In this document: positions 8,463-18,300 of the stretch, piece by piece
How the letters are laid out: each line of letters opens with the position of its first letter
Position numbering within the stretch: the first letter of the stretch is position 1
NCBI RefSeq assembly: GCF_030362835.1
Contig: NZ_JAUCGQ010000001.1
Span: 868,001-932,000, forward strand
Origin: Cellulomonas alba
GTDB lineage: Bacteria > Actinomycetota > Actinomycetes > Actinomycetales > Cellulomonadaceae
Reading direction: 5' to 3'
Length of the DNA stretch: 64,000 bases
Translations under genes and position numbers: made by a program
The notes under the pieces: generated by a model
Told to the model about the DNA's origin: nothing
What the model saw: only the letters and a program-made list of their open reading frames with translations
Databases searched by the model: none

Positions 8463-9938
8463 TCAGAACCCGCCGCCGCCGTCGCGCGCCGGCCGCAACC
8501 GCGCCTCGATGACGACGGACGTCCCGCCCCCCTCGCGCGGCCGCCAGTCGATCGTGCCGCGCAGCTCGTTCGCGACGAGCGTGGAGACGATCTGCGTCCC
8601 GAGTCCCGTGCCGGCCCCCCGGTCCGGGGGCAGGCCCGCGCCGTCGTCGGCGACCTCGACGCGCAGCTCGTCGCCCTCGCGCTCGACGACGATCTCCACC
8701 GTCCCGGACTCGCGGCCGTCGAAGCCGTGCTCCACGGCGTTCGTCACGAGCTCGGTCAGCACGAGCGCGAGCGCCGTCGCGTCCTCGGCGGGAACGGAGC
8801 CGAACGTCCCGCGCACCACAGTCCGCACGTGCGCGCCGGCGGTCGCCACGTCCGCCGCGAGCCGCAGGCTGCGCCCGACCAGGTCGTCGAACGGCACGGC
8901 CTCGTCGAGCGTCTGGGAGAGCGTCTCGTGCACGAGGGCGATCGTCGCGACGCGCCGCATCGCCTCGGCGAGCGCTTCCTTCGCCTCCGGCGAGCTCATC
9001 CGGCGCGACTGGAGGCGCAGCAGCGCGGCCACCGTCTGCAGGTTGTTCTTCACACGGTGGTGGATCTCGCGGATCGTCGCGTCCTTCGTGATGAGCTCGC
9101 GCTCGCGCCGCCGGAGCTCGGAGACGTCGCGGCACAGCACGACGGCGCCGATGCGCTGGCCCCCCTCCGTCAGCGGCACCGCGCGCAGCGAGAGCGCGAC
9201 GCCGCGCACCTCGACGTCGGCCCGCCACGGCGCGCGTCCCATGAGCACGAGCGGCAGCGACTCGTCGACCGTGTCCTCGAGCAGGTCGGCGGTCACCTCG
9301 ACGAGCGAGCGGCCCACGAGGTCGCCGAGCGCACCGAGCCGGTGGAAGCCGGAGAGCGCGTTGGGGCTCGCGTACAGCACCTCGCCCTCGGTGTTGAGGC
9401 GGACGAGGCCGTCGCCGACGCGGGGGGCGCCGCGGCGCGGTCCGGTCGGTGCGTCGGGCGCCGGGAACTCGCCGTTCGCGATCATCACGAACAGGTCGTC
9501 GGCGGCCTCGACGTAGTTGAGCTCGAGCCGGCTCGGGGTGCGCGTGCCGCCGAGGTTCGTCTGCCGCGCGATCACGGCGATCGGCCGCCCCTTGCGCACC
9601 ACGGGCACGGCCTCCTCGCGTACCGCGTACGAGCCGAACCATCGAGGCTCGCGCGAGCGCTGCGGACGGCGCTCGTCGAGCGCGCGCTGCAGCTGCGGCC
9701 GCTGCCCCTCCGGCGCCCGCGAGCCGACGACGTCGTCGTAGTGCACGGTCGCGCCGGTCGAGGGCCGGCACTGACCGATCGCCACGAAGTCGCCGTCGGA
9801 CGTCGGCAGCCACAGGACGAGGTCGGCGAACGCGAGGTCGGAGACCACCTGCCAGTCGCCCACGAGGAGGTGCAGCCACTCGAGGTCGGCCGCGTCGAGC
9901 TCGGCGTGGCGGGCGGCGAGGGTGCTGAGCGTGGACAC
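8463..9938 (-). CDS. pdtaS: PdtaS-type sensor histidine kinase (HisKA_2 family)
   Basis: A 491-residue soluble sensor kinase. The N-terminal GAF-like domain occupies about residues 1-150, a PAS domain about 170-290, and a HisKA_2 dimerisation domain about 295-370 with the phospho-acceptor in REIHHRVKNNLQTV. An HATPase_c domain follows with TELVTNAVEHGF (N-box) and GLGTQIV. There are no membrane helices. The orientation next to whiB1, the length and the domain order match mycobacterial PdtaS, which phosphorylates the RNA-binding antiterminator PdtaR. The regulator gene is not in this window. The ligand sensed by the homologue is reported to involve metals and nitric oxide, but that is not visible here. 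Confidence 0.93.
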   Translation of the reverse strand: MSTLSTLAARHAELDAADLEWLHLLVGDWQVVSDLAFADLVLWLPTSDGDFVAIGQCRPSTGATVHYDDVVGSRAPEGQRPQLQRALDERRPQRSREPRWFGSYAVREEAVPVVRKGRPIAVIARQTNLGGTRTPSRLELNYVEAADDLFVMIANGEFPAPDAPTGPRRGAPRVGDGLVRLNTEGEVLYASPNALSGFHRLGALGDLVGRSLVEVTADLLEDTVDESLPLVLMGRAPWRADVEVRGVALSLRAVPLTEGGQRIGAVVLCRDVSELRRRERELITKDATIREIHHRVKNNLQTVAALLRLQSRRMSSPEAKEALAEAMRRVATIALVHETLSQTLDEAVPFDDLVGRSLRLAADVATAGAHVRTVVRGTFGSVPAEDATALALVLTELVTNAVEHGFDGRESGTVEIVVEREGDELRVEVADDGAGLPPDRGAGTGLGTQIVSTLVANELRGTIDWRPREGGGTSVVIEARLRPARDGGGGF

Positions 9939-10000
9939 GCGACAAGCGTAGGTGGCGCCCCGCGCGGGTAGCCTGCGACGACGCCACCGAGGAGGCCACC

Positions 10001-10501
10001 GTGCACGTCCACGAGACGCTCGACCTGCCCACCGACGCGCAGCGCGTCGCCCGCCTGCTCGCCGACCCCGGCCTCGCGCAGGCCGTCGCCGACCGGCTCG
10101 GCGCGGTCGCCCACACCACGGAGGTCACCGGCTCGCCCGACGGCTCCTTCGCGGTGACGTCCCGGCTGACCCTGCCGAGCGACTCGGTCCCCTCGCACCT
10201 GCGGGCCATGGTCGGCCCGCGCATCGAGGTCCGTCAGGTCGAGTCGTGGCAGGCGCCCTCGCCGGACGGCTCGCGCGAGGGCACGGTCGCCATCGAGTTC
10301 CCGGGTGCACCCGTCCGGGTGACGGGAAGGACGGCGCTCCGCGCGACGGGTCCGGCGGGCTGCACGCTCGAGCGCGACGGCGACGTCCGGGCGTCGGTGC
10401 CGTTGTTCGGCGCGACCGTCGAGCAGGCGGCCGCCGGAGCGCTCCGCCGAGCGCTCGAGGCGCACGGCGCAGAGCTTCACGAACGCGCCACGCAGCCGTA
10501 A
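10001..10501 (+). CDS. DUF2505 (START-like fold) protein
   Basis: A 166-residue protein beginning at GTG 10001 behind a strong GAGGAGG. It shows the DUF2505 pattern: an N-terminal VHETLDLPTDAQRVARLLADP segment, a central strand-rich part, and a C-terminal amphipathic helix typical of START/Bet v1-like folds. These proteins are widespread in actinobacteria and have no proven function. A hydrophobic-ligand or polyketide-cyclase-like role is speculation. It is divergent from pdtaS with 62 bases between the starts. Confidence 0.8.
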   Translation: MHVHETLDLPTDAQRVARLLADPGLAQAVADRLGAVAHTTEVTGSPDGSFAVTSRLTLPSDSVPSHLRAMVGPRIEVRQVESWQAPSPDGSREGTVAIEFPGAPVRVTGRTALRATGPAGCTLERDGDVRASVPLFGATVEQAAAGALRRALEAHGAELHERATQP

Positions 10502-10557
10502 CAATTCGATAACGCGGCGGCGGCCGGATATCGCTCTGACCTGCAGTGATGCCCGTG

Positions 10558-10571
10558 TGGGATCGCTACCA
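10558..10571. promoter_or_regulatory. CebR/CelR-like operator O1
   Basis: TGGGATCGCTACCA matches the CelR/CebR consensus TGGGAGCGCTCCCA at 12 of 14 positions. It lies upstream of the predicted -35 of the sugar-transport operon. Confidence 0.7.
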
Positions 10572-10595
10572 CCGACATCTCGGACACCCAGATCC

Positions 10596-10624
10596 TTGAC
10601 ACGTCCTGGGCGCCGGACGACAGT
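10596..10624 (+). promoter_or_regulatory. Candidate promoter of the CebEFG-like operon
   Basis: A consensus -35 TTGACA at 10596-10601 is followed, 17 bases later, by GACAGT at 10619-10624 as a weak -10. Transcription would begin near 10631, so the two downstream operators would lie just after the start point, a usual arrangement for LacI-type repression. Confidence 0.55.
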
Positions 10625-10637
10625 TCTCCGCAGCGCG

Positions 10638-10651
10638 TGGGAACGCTCCCG
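10638..10651. promoter_or_regulatory. CebR/CelR-like operator O2
   Basis: TGGGAACGCTCCCG matches the TGGGAGCGCTCCCA consensus at 12 of 14 positions. It is about 8 bases downstream of the inferred transcription start of the sugar transporter operon. Confidence 0.8.
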
Positions 10652-10663
10652 CATCACTGCGGA

Positions 10664-10677
10664 CGGGAGCGCTACCA
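10664..10677. promoter_or_regulatory. CebR/CelR-like operator O3
   Basis: CGGGAGCGCTACCA matches the consensus at 12 of 14 positions. It lies 26 bases (centre to centre) from O2, so two repressor dimers could bind side by side on nearly adjacent helical turns. Confidence 0.75.
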
Positions 10678-10786
10678 CGCGGGGTCCGAAGACCCAGCCA
10701 GGACAGGACGACGCACCGGTTGTCGCGACGTCCACCAGGCCCGGAAGGTACGGCGACGCAGCCGTCCGACTGACAAGGGAGTCATA

Positions 10787-12106
10787 GTGCGCAAGACCAC
10801 ACGCAAGTCGTGGGCGGTCGCGGCAGGGGTCGCGGGCATCGCCCTCCTCGCCACGGCCTGCTCCTCGGGCAACGGCGGCGGCTCGTCCTCCGAGACCAAG
10901 ACCGCGAACCCGGACGAGAAGGTCACGCTCAAGATCCAGACCTTCAACGAGTTCGGCTACAAGGACCTGTACACGGAGTACATGAAGCTCCACCCGAACG
11001 TCACGATCGTCGACGACAAGGCTGACAAGTCCGACACGGCTCGCGCCAACGTCGAGACGGCGATCTCGACCGGCACGGTCACCGAGGACATCGTCGCGGC
11101 GGACGTCGACTGGATGCCCGAGCTCATCGACCACTCCGACTTCTTCGCGGACCTCGGCTCGATCGGCGCCTCGCGCTGGCCGGACTGGAAGGCCAAGCAG
11201 GCCACCGACTCGAGCGGCAAGCTCATCGGCGCCGGCACGGACTCGGGCCCCGAGGCCATCTGCTACCGCAAGGACCTGTTCCAGAAGGCCGGCCTGCCGA
11301 CCGACCGTGACAAGGTCGCGGCGCTCCTCGGCTCGTGGGACGAGTACTTCGCCACGGGCGAGCAGTTCATGAACTCGCCCGCCGGCAAGGCCGGTGCGGC
11401 GTGGTTCGACTCGATCGGCGCGCTGTCGCAGGGCATGATCAACCAGCTCGAGGCCCCGTTCGAGGACCCGAGCTCGGGCAAGATCACGGTGCTCGACGCC
11501 AACAGCCCGGCGAAGGCCGTCTACGACCAGCTCACGAGCGACAAGGTCCTCAAGCAGTCGGCGCACCTCGGCCAGTGGACCGACCCGTGGACCAAGGCGT
11601 TCACGAACGACACCAAGGGTGCGTGGGCCACGCAGCTCTGCCCGCCGTGGATGACGCAGATCATCGCCGGCAACGCGCCTGACCAGAAGAACTGGGACGT
11701 CGCGCCGGTCCTGCCCGGCGGCGCCTCCAACTGGGGTGGCTCGTTCCTGCTCGTCCCCAAGGACGGCAAGCACGTCCAGGCGGCCACGGACCTCGCGAAC
11801 TGGCTGACCGACCCGGCGCAGCAGGCCAAGGTGTTCGTCCAGTACGGCAACTTCCCGAGCGCCGTCGCGGCGACGACGGACGCCACCGTCACGGCGAAGA
11901 CCGACACCTACTTCGGTGGTGCCCCGACCGGCAAGATCTTCTCCGACCGGTTCGCGGCCGTTGCTCACCAGCCGTTCCGCGGTGCGCACTACTTCCCGAT
12001 CAACGACGCGCTGGGCAAGGCCTACACCCGCGTGGACGTGGACAAGACGGACAACGCCGCCAACTCGTGGCAGAAGTTCGAGACCGACGTCAAGAACCTG
12101 AGCTGA
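10787..12106 (+). CDS. Sugar ABC transporter substrate-binding lipoprotein (CebE-like)
   Basis: A 439-residue binding protein. The start is GTG 10787, placed by AAGGGA upstream and by the signal peptide. A basic n-region (MRKTTRKSW), a hydrophobic core and the lipobox LATAC (Cys at about residue 25) mark it as a lipoprotein of the extracellular membrane face. The mature part is a family 1 extracellular solute-binding protein. The neighbouring permeases and the CebR-type operators suggest cellobiose/cello-oligosaccharide or a related beta-glucan oligomer as the substrate. No MsiK-like ATPase gene is nearby; in actinobacteria one shared ATPase usually serves several such importers. Confidence 0.92.
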   Translation: MRKTTRKSWAVAAGVAGIALLATACSSGNGGGSSSETKTANPDEKVTLKIQTFNEFGYKDLYTEYMKLHPNVTIVDDKADKSDTARANVETAISTGTVTEDIVAADVDWMPELIDHSDFFADLGSIGASRWPDWKAKQATDSSGKLIGAGTDSGPEAICYRKDLFQKAGLPTDRDKVAALLGSWDEYFATGEQFMNSPAGKAGAAWFDSIGALSQGMINQLEAPFEDPSSGKITVLDANSPAKAVYDQLTSDKVLKQSAHLGQWTDPWTKAFTNDTKGAWATQLCPPWMTQIIAGNAPDQKNWDVAPVLPGGASNWGGSFLLVPKDGKHVQAATDLANWLTDPAQQAKVFVQYGNFPSAVAATTDATVTAKTDTYFGGAPTGKIFSDRFAAVAHQPFRGAHYFPINDALGKAYTRVDVDKTDNAANSWQKFETDVKNLS

Positions 12107-12121
12107 CGACTCTCGCAACAA

Positions 12122-12160
12122 GCACGGGGGTCGGGGCGGCTTCCGCCCCGGCCCCCGTGC
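12122..12160 (+). terminator. Strong hairpin between binding-protein and permease genes
   Basis: Arms 12122-12139 and 12143-12160 pair over 18 positions (one G.U) with a loop of 3 bases. It is placed inside the operon, after the binding-protein gene. It probably acts as a partial terminator or mRNA 3' stabiliser, so that binding protein is made in excess of permease. Confidence 0.75.
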
Positions 12161-12207
12161 TGTACCACTAGCGTCTGTCGAAACCTCAGAGCGTCCGAAG
12201 GACCCCC

Positions 12208-13215
12208 ATGGCAACCACCAGCTCCCCGTCGGTCCCGGACACGGTCACCGACGACCAGGGAGGGCGTCAGCGCCGGCGCGTCGGCTTCTCCCAGAAGCTC
12301 GGACGTCTCGACGTCAAGCTCTCCCCCTACCTGTACATCTCCCCCTTCTTCATCCTGTTCGCGATCGTCGGACTGTTCCCGCTGCTCTACACGGCGTGGG
12401 TCGCGCTGCACCAGTGGTCGCTCCTCGACGGCGAGGGCGGCTGGGTCGGCCTGGAGAACTTCAAGCACGTCCTGACCCAGCAGTACTTCTGGACGGGTCT
12501 GCGCAACACCATCAGCATCTTCCTGCTGTCGAGCGTGCCGCAGATCATCATCGCCCTGATCATCGCCGCGATCCTCGACGCGAACCTCCGCGCCCGGACG
12601 TTCTGGCGCATGGGCGTGCTCGTGCCCTACGTCGTCGCCCCCGTCGCCGTCGCGCTGATCTTCCGCCAGCTGTTCGGCGACCCGACCGGCTGGGTGAACG
12701 AGGTCCTCTCGTGGGTCAACCTCGGCCCCGTCCGCTGGGGGTCGGCCGTCCTGCCCAGCCACATCGCGATCGCGACGATGGTGAACTTCCGCTGGACCGG
12801 CTACAACACCCTCATCTTCCTCGCCGCGATGCAGGCGATCCCGCGCGACCTCTACGAGGCCGCGATCATCGACGGCGCGTCGCGCGTGCGGCAGTTCTTC
12901 TCGGTCACCATCCCGATGGTCCGCCCGACGATGATCTTCGTGATCATCACGTCGACCATCGGCGGTCTGCAGATCTTCGACGAGCCGCGCCTGTACAGCC
13001 AGACCGGCGACGGCGGCGCGGACCGCCAGTGGATGACCGTCACGATGTACATCCAGGAGCTCGGCTGGCGGAACCAGAACTTCGGGCGCGCGGCAGCGGT
13101 CGCGTGGCTGCTGTTCATCGTCATCCTGATCATCGGGCTCATCAACTTCGCGTTCACGAGACGCATCTCGTCCGAGCGAACGAAGGCCCCCAAGCGGAAG
13201 AAGGTCCGGGCATGA
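12208..13215 (+). CDS. Sugar ABC transporter permease, CebF/MalF type
   Basis: A 335-residue inner-membrane permease with a cytoplasmic N-terminus and six predicted helices starting near residue 45. The conserved EAA loop reads YEAAIIDGASRVRQFFSVTIP and contacts the ATPase. The ATG at 12208 follows GAAGGA. It forms the channel heterodimer with the next gene, whose start overlaps its stop (ATGA). Confidence 0.92.
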   Translation: MATTSSPSVPDTVTDDQGGRQRRRVGFSQKLGRLDVKLSPYLYISPFFILFAIVGLFPLLYTAWVALHQWSLLDGEGGWVGLENFKHVLTQQYFWTGLRNTISIFLLSSVPQIIIALIIAAILDANLRARTFWRMGVLVPYVVAPVAVALIFRQLFGDPTGWVNEVLSWVNLGPVRWGSAVLPSHIAIATMVNFRWTGYNTLIFLAAMQAIPRDLYEAAIIDGASRVRQFFSVTIPMVRPTMIFVIITSTIGGLQIFDEPRLYSQTGDGGADRQWMTVTMYIQELGWRNQNFGRAAAVAWLLFIVILIIGLINFAFTRRISSERTKAPKRKKVRA

Positions 13216-14120
13216 GCGCGCCCTCCGTTCCCGCCATCGAGCAGATGGCCGGTAAGGGTGCCGCGCGCGCGGCGGCCCGCAAGCGTCACATCGAGGGTGG
13301 CTCGCGCCGGCCCGGGTGGATCACCTACGTCCTGCTCGCGGCCGTTCTCGTCGTCTCGTTCTACCCGCTGTACTACACGTTCCTGCTGTCGTCCTCGACG
13401 TCGCAGAACATCGCGCGGCACCCGATCCCCTCGCTCATCCCCGAGGGGCACTTCTTCGACAACATCAAGCGCGTCTTCGACTCGGTCGACTTCTGGGGTG
13501 CGACCTGGAACTCGGTGGTGGTCGCGACGATCACGTCGGTGTCCGTCGTGCTGTTCTCGACGCTCGCCGGCTTCGCGTTCGCGAAGCTGCGGTTCCGCGG
13601 TCGCGGGCCGCTGCTGATCTTCGTCATCGCGACGACGGCGGTGCCGACGCAGCTCGGCGTCATCCCCCTGTTCCTCGTGATGAAGAACCTGCACTGGATC
13701 GACACCCTGCAGGCGGTCATCGTCCCGGGCCTGGTGACAGCGTTCGGCGTGTTCTGGATGACGCAGTACCTCGAGTCGGCCCTGCCGTACGAGCTCATCG
13801 AGGCGGCCCGCGTCGACGGCGCGTCGATGTTCCGCACGTTCTGGAACATCGCGCTCCCGGCGGCCCGGCCCGCGGCGACCATGCTCGGGCTGTTCACGTT
13901 CGTCCAGTCGTGGACGAACTTCTTCTGGCCGTCGATCGTGCTGAGGTCCTCGCACGCGACCCTGCCAGTGGCGCTCTCGCTCCTGCAGGCGACGTACTTC
14001 AAGGACCTGTCGCTGATCATGGCGGGCGTCGTGCTCTCGATCATCCCGCTGCTCGTCCTGTTCATCATCGCGGGCCGTCAGCTCGTCGCCGGAATCATGG
14101 GGGGCGCGGTCATGGGCTGA
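13212..14120 (+). CDS. Sugar ABC transporter permease, CebG/MalG type
   Basis: A 302-residue permease translationally coupled to the previous gene by a 4-base ATGA overlap. It has six predicted helices, the first at about residues 40-60. The MalG-type EAA loop reads YELIEAARVDGASMFRTFWNIALP. The C-terminal GGAVMG tail is typical of CebG/MalG proteins. It pairs with the CebF-like subunit for oligosaccharide uptake. Confidence 0.92.
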   Translation: MSAPSVPAIEQMAGKGAARAAARKRHIEGGSRRPGWITYVLLAAVLVVSFYPLYYTFLLSSSTSQNIARHPIPSLIPEGHFFDNIKRVFDSVDFWGATWNSVVVATITSVSVVLFSTLAGFAFAKLRFRGRGPLLIFVIATTAVPTQLGVIPLFLVMKNLHWIDTLQAVIVPGLVTAFGVFWMTQYLESALPYELIEAARVDGASMFRTFWNIALPAARPAATMLGLFTFVQSWTNFFWPSIVLRSSHATLPVALSLLQATYFKDLSLIMAGVVLSIIPLLVLFIIAGRQLVAGIMGGAVMG

Positions 14121-14137
14121 CCGCGCGCGCACGACGC

Positions 14138-14173
14138 GAGCGGGCGGCGGATCCCACGGACCGTCGCCCGCTC
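14138..14173 (+). terminator. Terminator after the sugar permease genes
   Basis: Arms 14138-14150 and 14161-14173 pair over 13 positions (one G.U), with a 10-base loop, 17 bases after the permease stop. It separates the transporter genes from the LacI-family regulator, which has its own ribosome-binding site. Confidence 0.65.
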
Positions 14174-14221
14174 CGCCCGGGCCGCCGGCAGCCGCCGGCG
14201 CATCAGGAAGGAACGTTCCAC

Positions 14222-15268
14222 ATGGTGGTGGACAGCGGCCGCGCCGGTCAGGGCGTGGCACGCCCGCCCGCGCCGACCCTCGAGGAGGTGGCGGCCCGTG
14301 CCGGGGTGTCGCGCTCGACGGCGTCGCGAGCGATCAACGGTGGGCTGCGCGTCTCCCCCGAGGCGCTCGCGTCGGTCGAGGCCGCCGTGGCCGACCTCGG
14401 CTACTCGCCGAACCGTGCCGCTCGCTCGCTCGTCACGAAGCGGACCGACTCGATCGCCCTCGTCGTCCCCGAGCCCGACGAGCGCGTCCTGTCGGACCCG
14501 TTCTTCGCCGGCACGCTCAACGGCCTGAGCTCCGCGCTCGCCGACACGGACATCCAGGTCGTCCTCGTGATCGCGCGCCCCGGAGAGAACGAGCGGTCGG
14601 TGCGCTACCTGCGCAACGGCCACGTCGACGGCGCGATCCTCGTGTCCCACCACCGCGACGACGCGCTCGAGCGCGCGATGCTCCAGGCGCGCGTCCCCAC
14701 CGTCTTCGTCGGCCGCCCGCTCTCCGGAGCGGACGACGTGCAGTACGTCGACACCGACAACGTCGAGGGCGGCCGCCTCGCCACGCAGCACCTGCTCGAC
14801 CGCGGGTGCCGGCGCGTCGCGACCATCGCCGGCCCGCTCGACATGTCCGCGGGTATCGACCGGCTCACCGGCTGGCGGACCGCCGTCACCGCCGCGGGCC
14901 TCGCGGCGGACGCCGTGGTGCACGGCGACTTCACCATCGCGTCGGGCGCCGAGGCCGCGCGGCAGCTGATCACGGAGTTCCCGGACGTCGACGGTGTCTT
15001 CATCGCCTCGGACCTCATGGCCGCCGGCGCGATCAACGTGCTCACCGAGCTCGGACGGGACATCCCCGGCGACATCGCGGTCGTCGGCTACGACAACCTC
15101 GGCGTCGCCGCGTCGACGACCCCGCCGCTGACGACCGTCGTGCAGCCCGTCGTCGCCATGGCGCGCGCGGCCGGAGCGCGGCTGCTCGACCTGCTCGCCG
15201 ACGGGGACTCGCTCCCCGGCGAGCCGCTGATCTTCGCGCCCGAGCTGGTCATCCGGGCATCCGCCTGA
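14222..15268 (+). CDS. LacI-family transcriptional regulator (CebR-like)
   Basis: A 348-residue regulator. The helix-turn-helix and hinge at about residues 20-80 read LEEVAARAGVSRSTASRAINGG, then SPNRAARSLVTKRT. A periplasmic-binding-protein-like effector domain follows to the end. The ATG at 14222 is preceded by AGGAAGGAA. Position directly behind the CebEFG-like genes, together with three CelR-type palindromes before them, makes it the probable local repressor, released by cello-oligosaccharide. The gene symbol cebR is not assigned because effector and operator binding are inferred. Confidence 0.9.
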   Translation: MVVDSGRAGQGVARPPAPTLEEVAARAGVSRSTASRAINGGLRVSPEALASVEAAVADLGYSPNRAARSLVTKRTDSIALVVPEPDERVLSDPFFAGTLNGLSSALADTDIQVVLVIARPGENERSVRYLRNGHVDGAILVSHHRDDALERAMLQARVPTVFVGRPLSGADDVQYVDTDNVEGGRLATQHLLDRGCRRVATIAGPLDMSAGIDRLTGWRTAVTAAGLAADAVVHGDFTIASGAEAARQLITEFPDVDGVFIASDLMAAGAINVLTELGRDIPGDIAVVGYDNLGVAASTTPPLTTVVQPVVAMARAAGARLLDLLADGDSLPGEPLIFAPELVIRASA

Positions 15269-15316
15269 CGGCGCGCCCGGCCTGACCGCGCAACGCGTGA
15301 CCGGGCTGCCCTGCCG

Positions 15317-18300
15317 CTAGTCAGCGCGTGCGGCGGGGACGTGTCCCCACCGGTGCAGCGTGCGGCTGACGGCCTGCTCACGGACCATCGTCAGCAGCTC
15401 GCGCCCGGCGGAGGCGAGAACCGGTCCGTCGAGCACGGTGACGGTCCCCGCCCGCGGTGCGGCGGCCTCGCGCAGGCCCGGCGCCGCGCCGACCACGCGG
15501 ACGCGGCCCGCGACGGCACCGGCGCGCACCCGTGCCGCGAACCCCTCGTGGCTCTCGTCGTCGACGGTGGTCACCGTCACCGGGACGCCCACGGTCCGTG
15601 CTGCGTGGCGCACGCGTGCGACCGCGCGCGGTGGCGCGTCGTCGCCCACCCGGAGCGTGAGGTGCGGCAGCGGACGCAGGCGCAGCTCGTCGGACTCGAC
15701 CGCCAGGCCGAGGGACAGCGGCTGCGACATCGACGCCCAGGTCCGCGCGTCGTCGTCGCGCGCCCACGCGAGCCACGCCTCGTCGTCCTGGGGCACGCCG
15801 GGCGCGTCGGACCAGCTGCCGATCTGCGCGACGTAGTGGGGGCCGCCTGCCTTGGCGCCCGGCCCGACGACCGACTGCTTCCACCCGCCGAACGGCTGTC
15901 GTGCGACGACCGCGCCCGTGATCGTGCGGTTGACGTACGCGTTGCCGACCTCGACGGCGCCGAGCCAGCGCTCGATCTCGTGCTCGTCCAGGCTGTGCAG
16001 GCCGCCGGTGAGGCCGAACGGGACCGCGTTCTGCACCGCGATCGCCTCGTCGAGCGTCGCGACCCGCACCACGCCGAGCACGGGCCCGAAGCACTCGGTC
16101 CGGTGGAACCACGAGCCGGCGACGACGCCGTGCCGCACGCCGGGCGTCCAGAGGCGGTCCGCGAGGCGACGCGGCTGGACGAGCCACTCCTCCCCCGGGT
16201 CGAGGGTGGTCAGCGCGCGCAGGAGATCGCCATGCGGGGCGTCGATCAGCGGGCCGACGACGGTGCGCGGGTCCTCCGCCGGGCCGACGGGCAGCGAGGT
16301 CACGGCGTCGGCGAGCTGCCGACGGAGCCGGTCGTCGAACCCGGCCGAGCCGACGAGGACGAGCAGCGACGCCGCCGAGCACTTCTGGCCCGCGTGGCCG
16401 AACGCCGAGCGCACGACGTCGGCGACCGCGAGGTCGACGTCGGCGGACGGCGTCACGACGATCGCGTTCTTGCCCGACGTCTCCGCCAGCACGTCGCGGT
16501 CCGGGCGCCAGGTCGCGAACAGCCGGGCGGTGTCGATCGAGCCGGTGAGCAGCACGCGCGCCACTCCGTCGTGCGTCGCGAGGTGGCGGCCGACGTCGCC
16601 CTCGGGGCACTCGGCGACGAGCAGCGCGTCGAGCGGTGCACCGGCCGCGTCCAGCGCGGCGTGCACGGCCGCGAAGGCGACCCGCGCGCACCGGGGCGTC
16701 TGCGGCGCGGGCTTGACCAGCACACCCGTGCCGGCGGCGAGGGCCGCGAGCGCCGCGCCCACGGGGATCGAGATCGGGAAGTTCCACGGCGGCGTCACGA
16801 GGGTGATGCCCGGGCCCGGCGCGTGCGTCGCACCACGCACGGAGTCGAGCTCGAGCGCGCGGTCCGCGTAGTAACGCGCGAAGTCGACGGCCTCGCTGAC
16901 CTCGGGGTCGGCCTCGGCGACCGTCTTGCCGGCCTCGGCGACCATGACGCCCACGAGCTCGGCCCGCCGGTGCGCGAGCTCCTCGGCCGCACGCCGCAGG
17001 ATGCCGGCACGGGTCGCGGCGTCCAGCGCGCCCCAGGTGCGGCCCGCGGCGGCGACCCGCGCGACCGCCGCATCGACGCCGCGGGTGTCGACCACGACGA
17101 CCGCGTGGTCCGGGTCCGGGCGCGGAGGAGCGGCCGGACGGCCCGAGGCGCCGCCGGCTCCCGACGAGCCGTCGGGCACGGTCCATGCGCGGACCGCCGA
17201 GCGGAGCAGGTGGCGGTCGGCGGCGACCGCCAGGTCGGTGTCGGGGGCGTGGGGGAACCCGACTGCGCCGGCCACCGAACCTGGGGTCGCGTCGTCGTCC
17301 CCCCGCTCGTCGGTCGCCCGCTCCTCGGCCCTCCGCTCGTCGGTCGCCCGCTCGTCGTCCGCCGCCGCGCTGACCGCCGCCCGGAACGCGGCCTCCTGGC
17401 CGGCGAGCGCGTCGGGCGCCGCGAGCGCGTGGAGGAAGTTCTGCGGCGCCGCGGCCTCCTCGAGCCGGCGCACGAGGTACGCGACCGCGGCGTCCAGGTC
17501 CTGCCGCGCCGCGACGGGCGTGTAGAGCAGCACGCGGCCGACGTCGTCCCGCAGGGCGCGCGCGGCCGCCGGCGCCATGCCCTGGAGCATCTCGACGCGG
17601 ACCGCGCGCTCGACGCCTCGCGCACGGGCCAGCAGCACCGCGAGCGCCACGTGGAACAGGTTGTGGCTCGCCACGCCGACGACGAGCGCGTCGGCCACGG
17701 CGGGGTCGAGGGCCGTGGCGAGCAGTCGCACGTACGCGACGTCGACGTCGGGCTTGGTGGCGAACGTCGGCGGTCGGCGGCTGTGCAGCTCCGCGTCGAC
17801 GTGCTCCATGGCGAGGTTCGCGCCCTTGACGAGCCGCACCGCGAGCCGCGCTCCCCCGGCGTCGGCCCGGCGACGAGCGGCGGCGACGACGCGCTCCAGG
17901 TCCGACGGTGTGCGCGGCAGGTACGCCTGGAGCGCGACGCCGAGCTCGGCCTGGCGCCCGGCGGGCTCGTCGGCGAGCCGTTCCAGGACGCCGAGCGTCA
18001 GGTCGACGTCGCGGTGCTCCTCCATGTCGAGCGTCACGGCGGTGCCCGTGCCGGCGGCCTCGTCGAGCAGCGGCAGCAGGCGCTGCGCGACGCGGTCCGC
18101 ACCGCCGTCGACGTCCCACGGCGTCAGGTTGCTCGCGACGGCCGAGACCTTGACGGACACGTGCTCGACGTCGGGACGCGCCACGAGGCCGCGGATCCGG
18201 TCGAGCCGCCGCCCGGCCTCCGCCTCGCCGAGCACCGCCTCGCCCAGCAGGTTGAGGTTGACGACGAACCCCTCGGCGCGGGCCGCGGCGAGGTGCCGCC

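Noticed and set aside
15269..15316. Terminator between the CebR-like regulator and putA
   Set aside because: GCCGGG-type arms of six bases with a 20-base loop are below what chance gives at this GC content.
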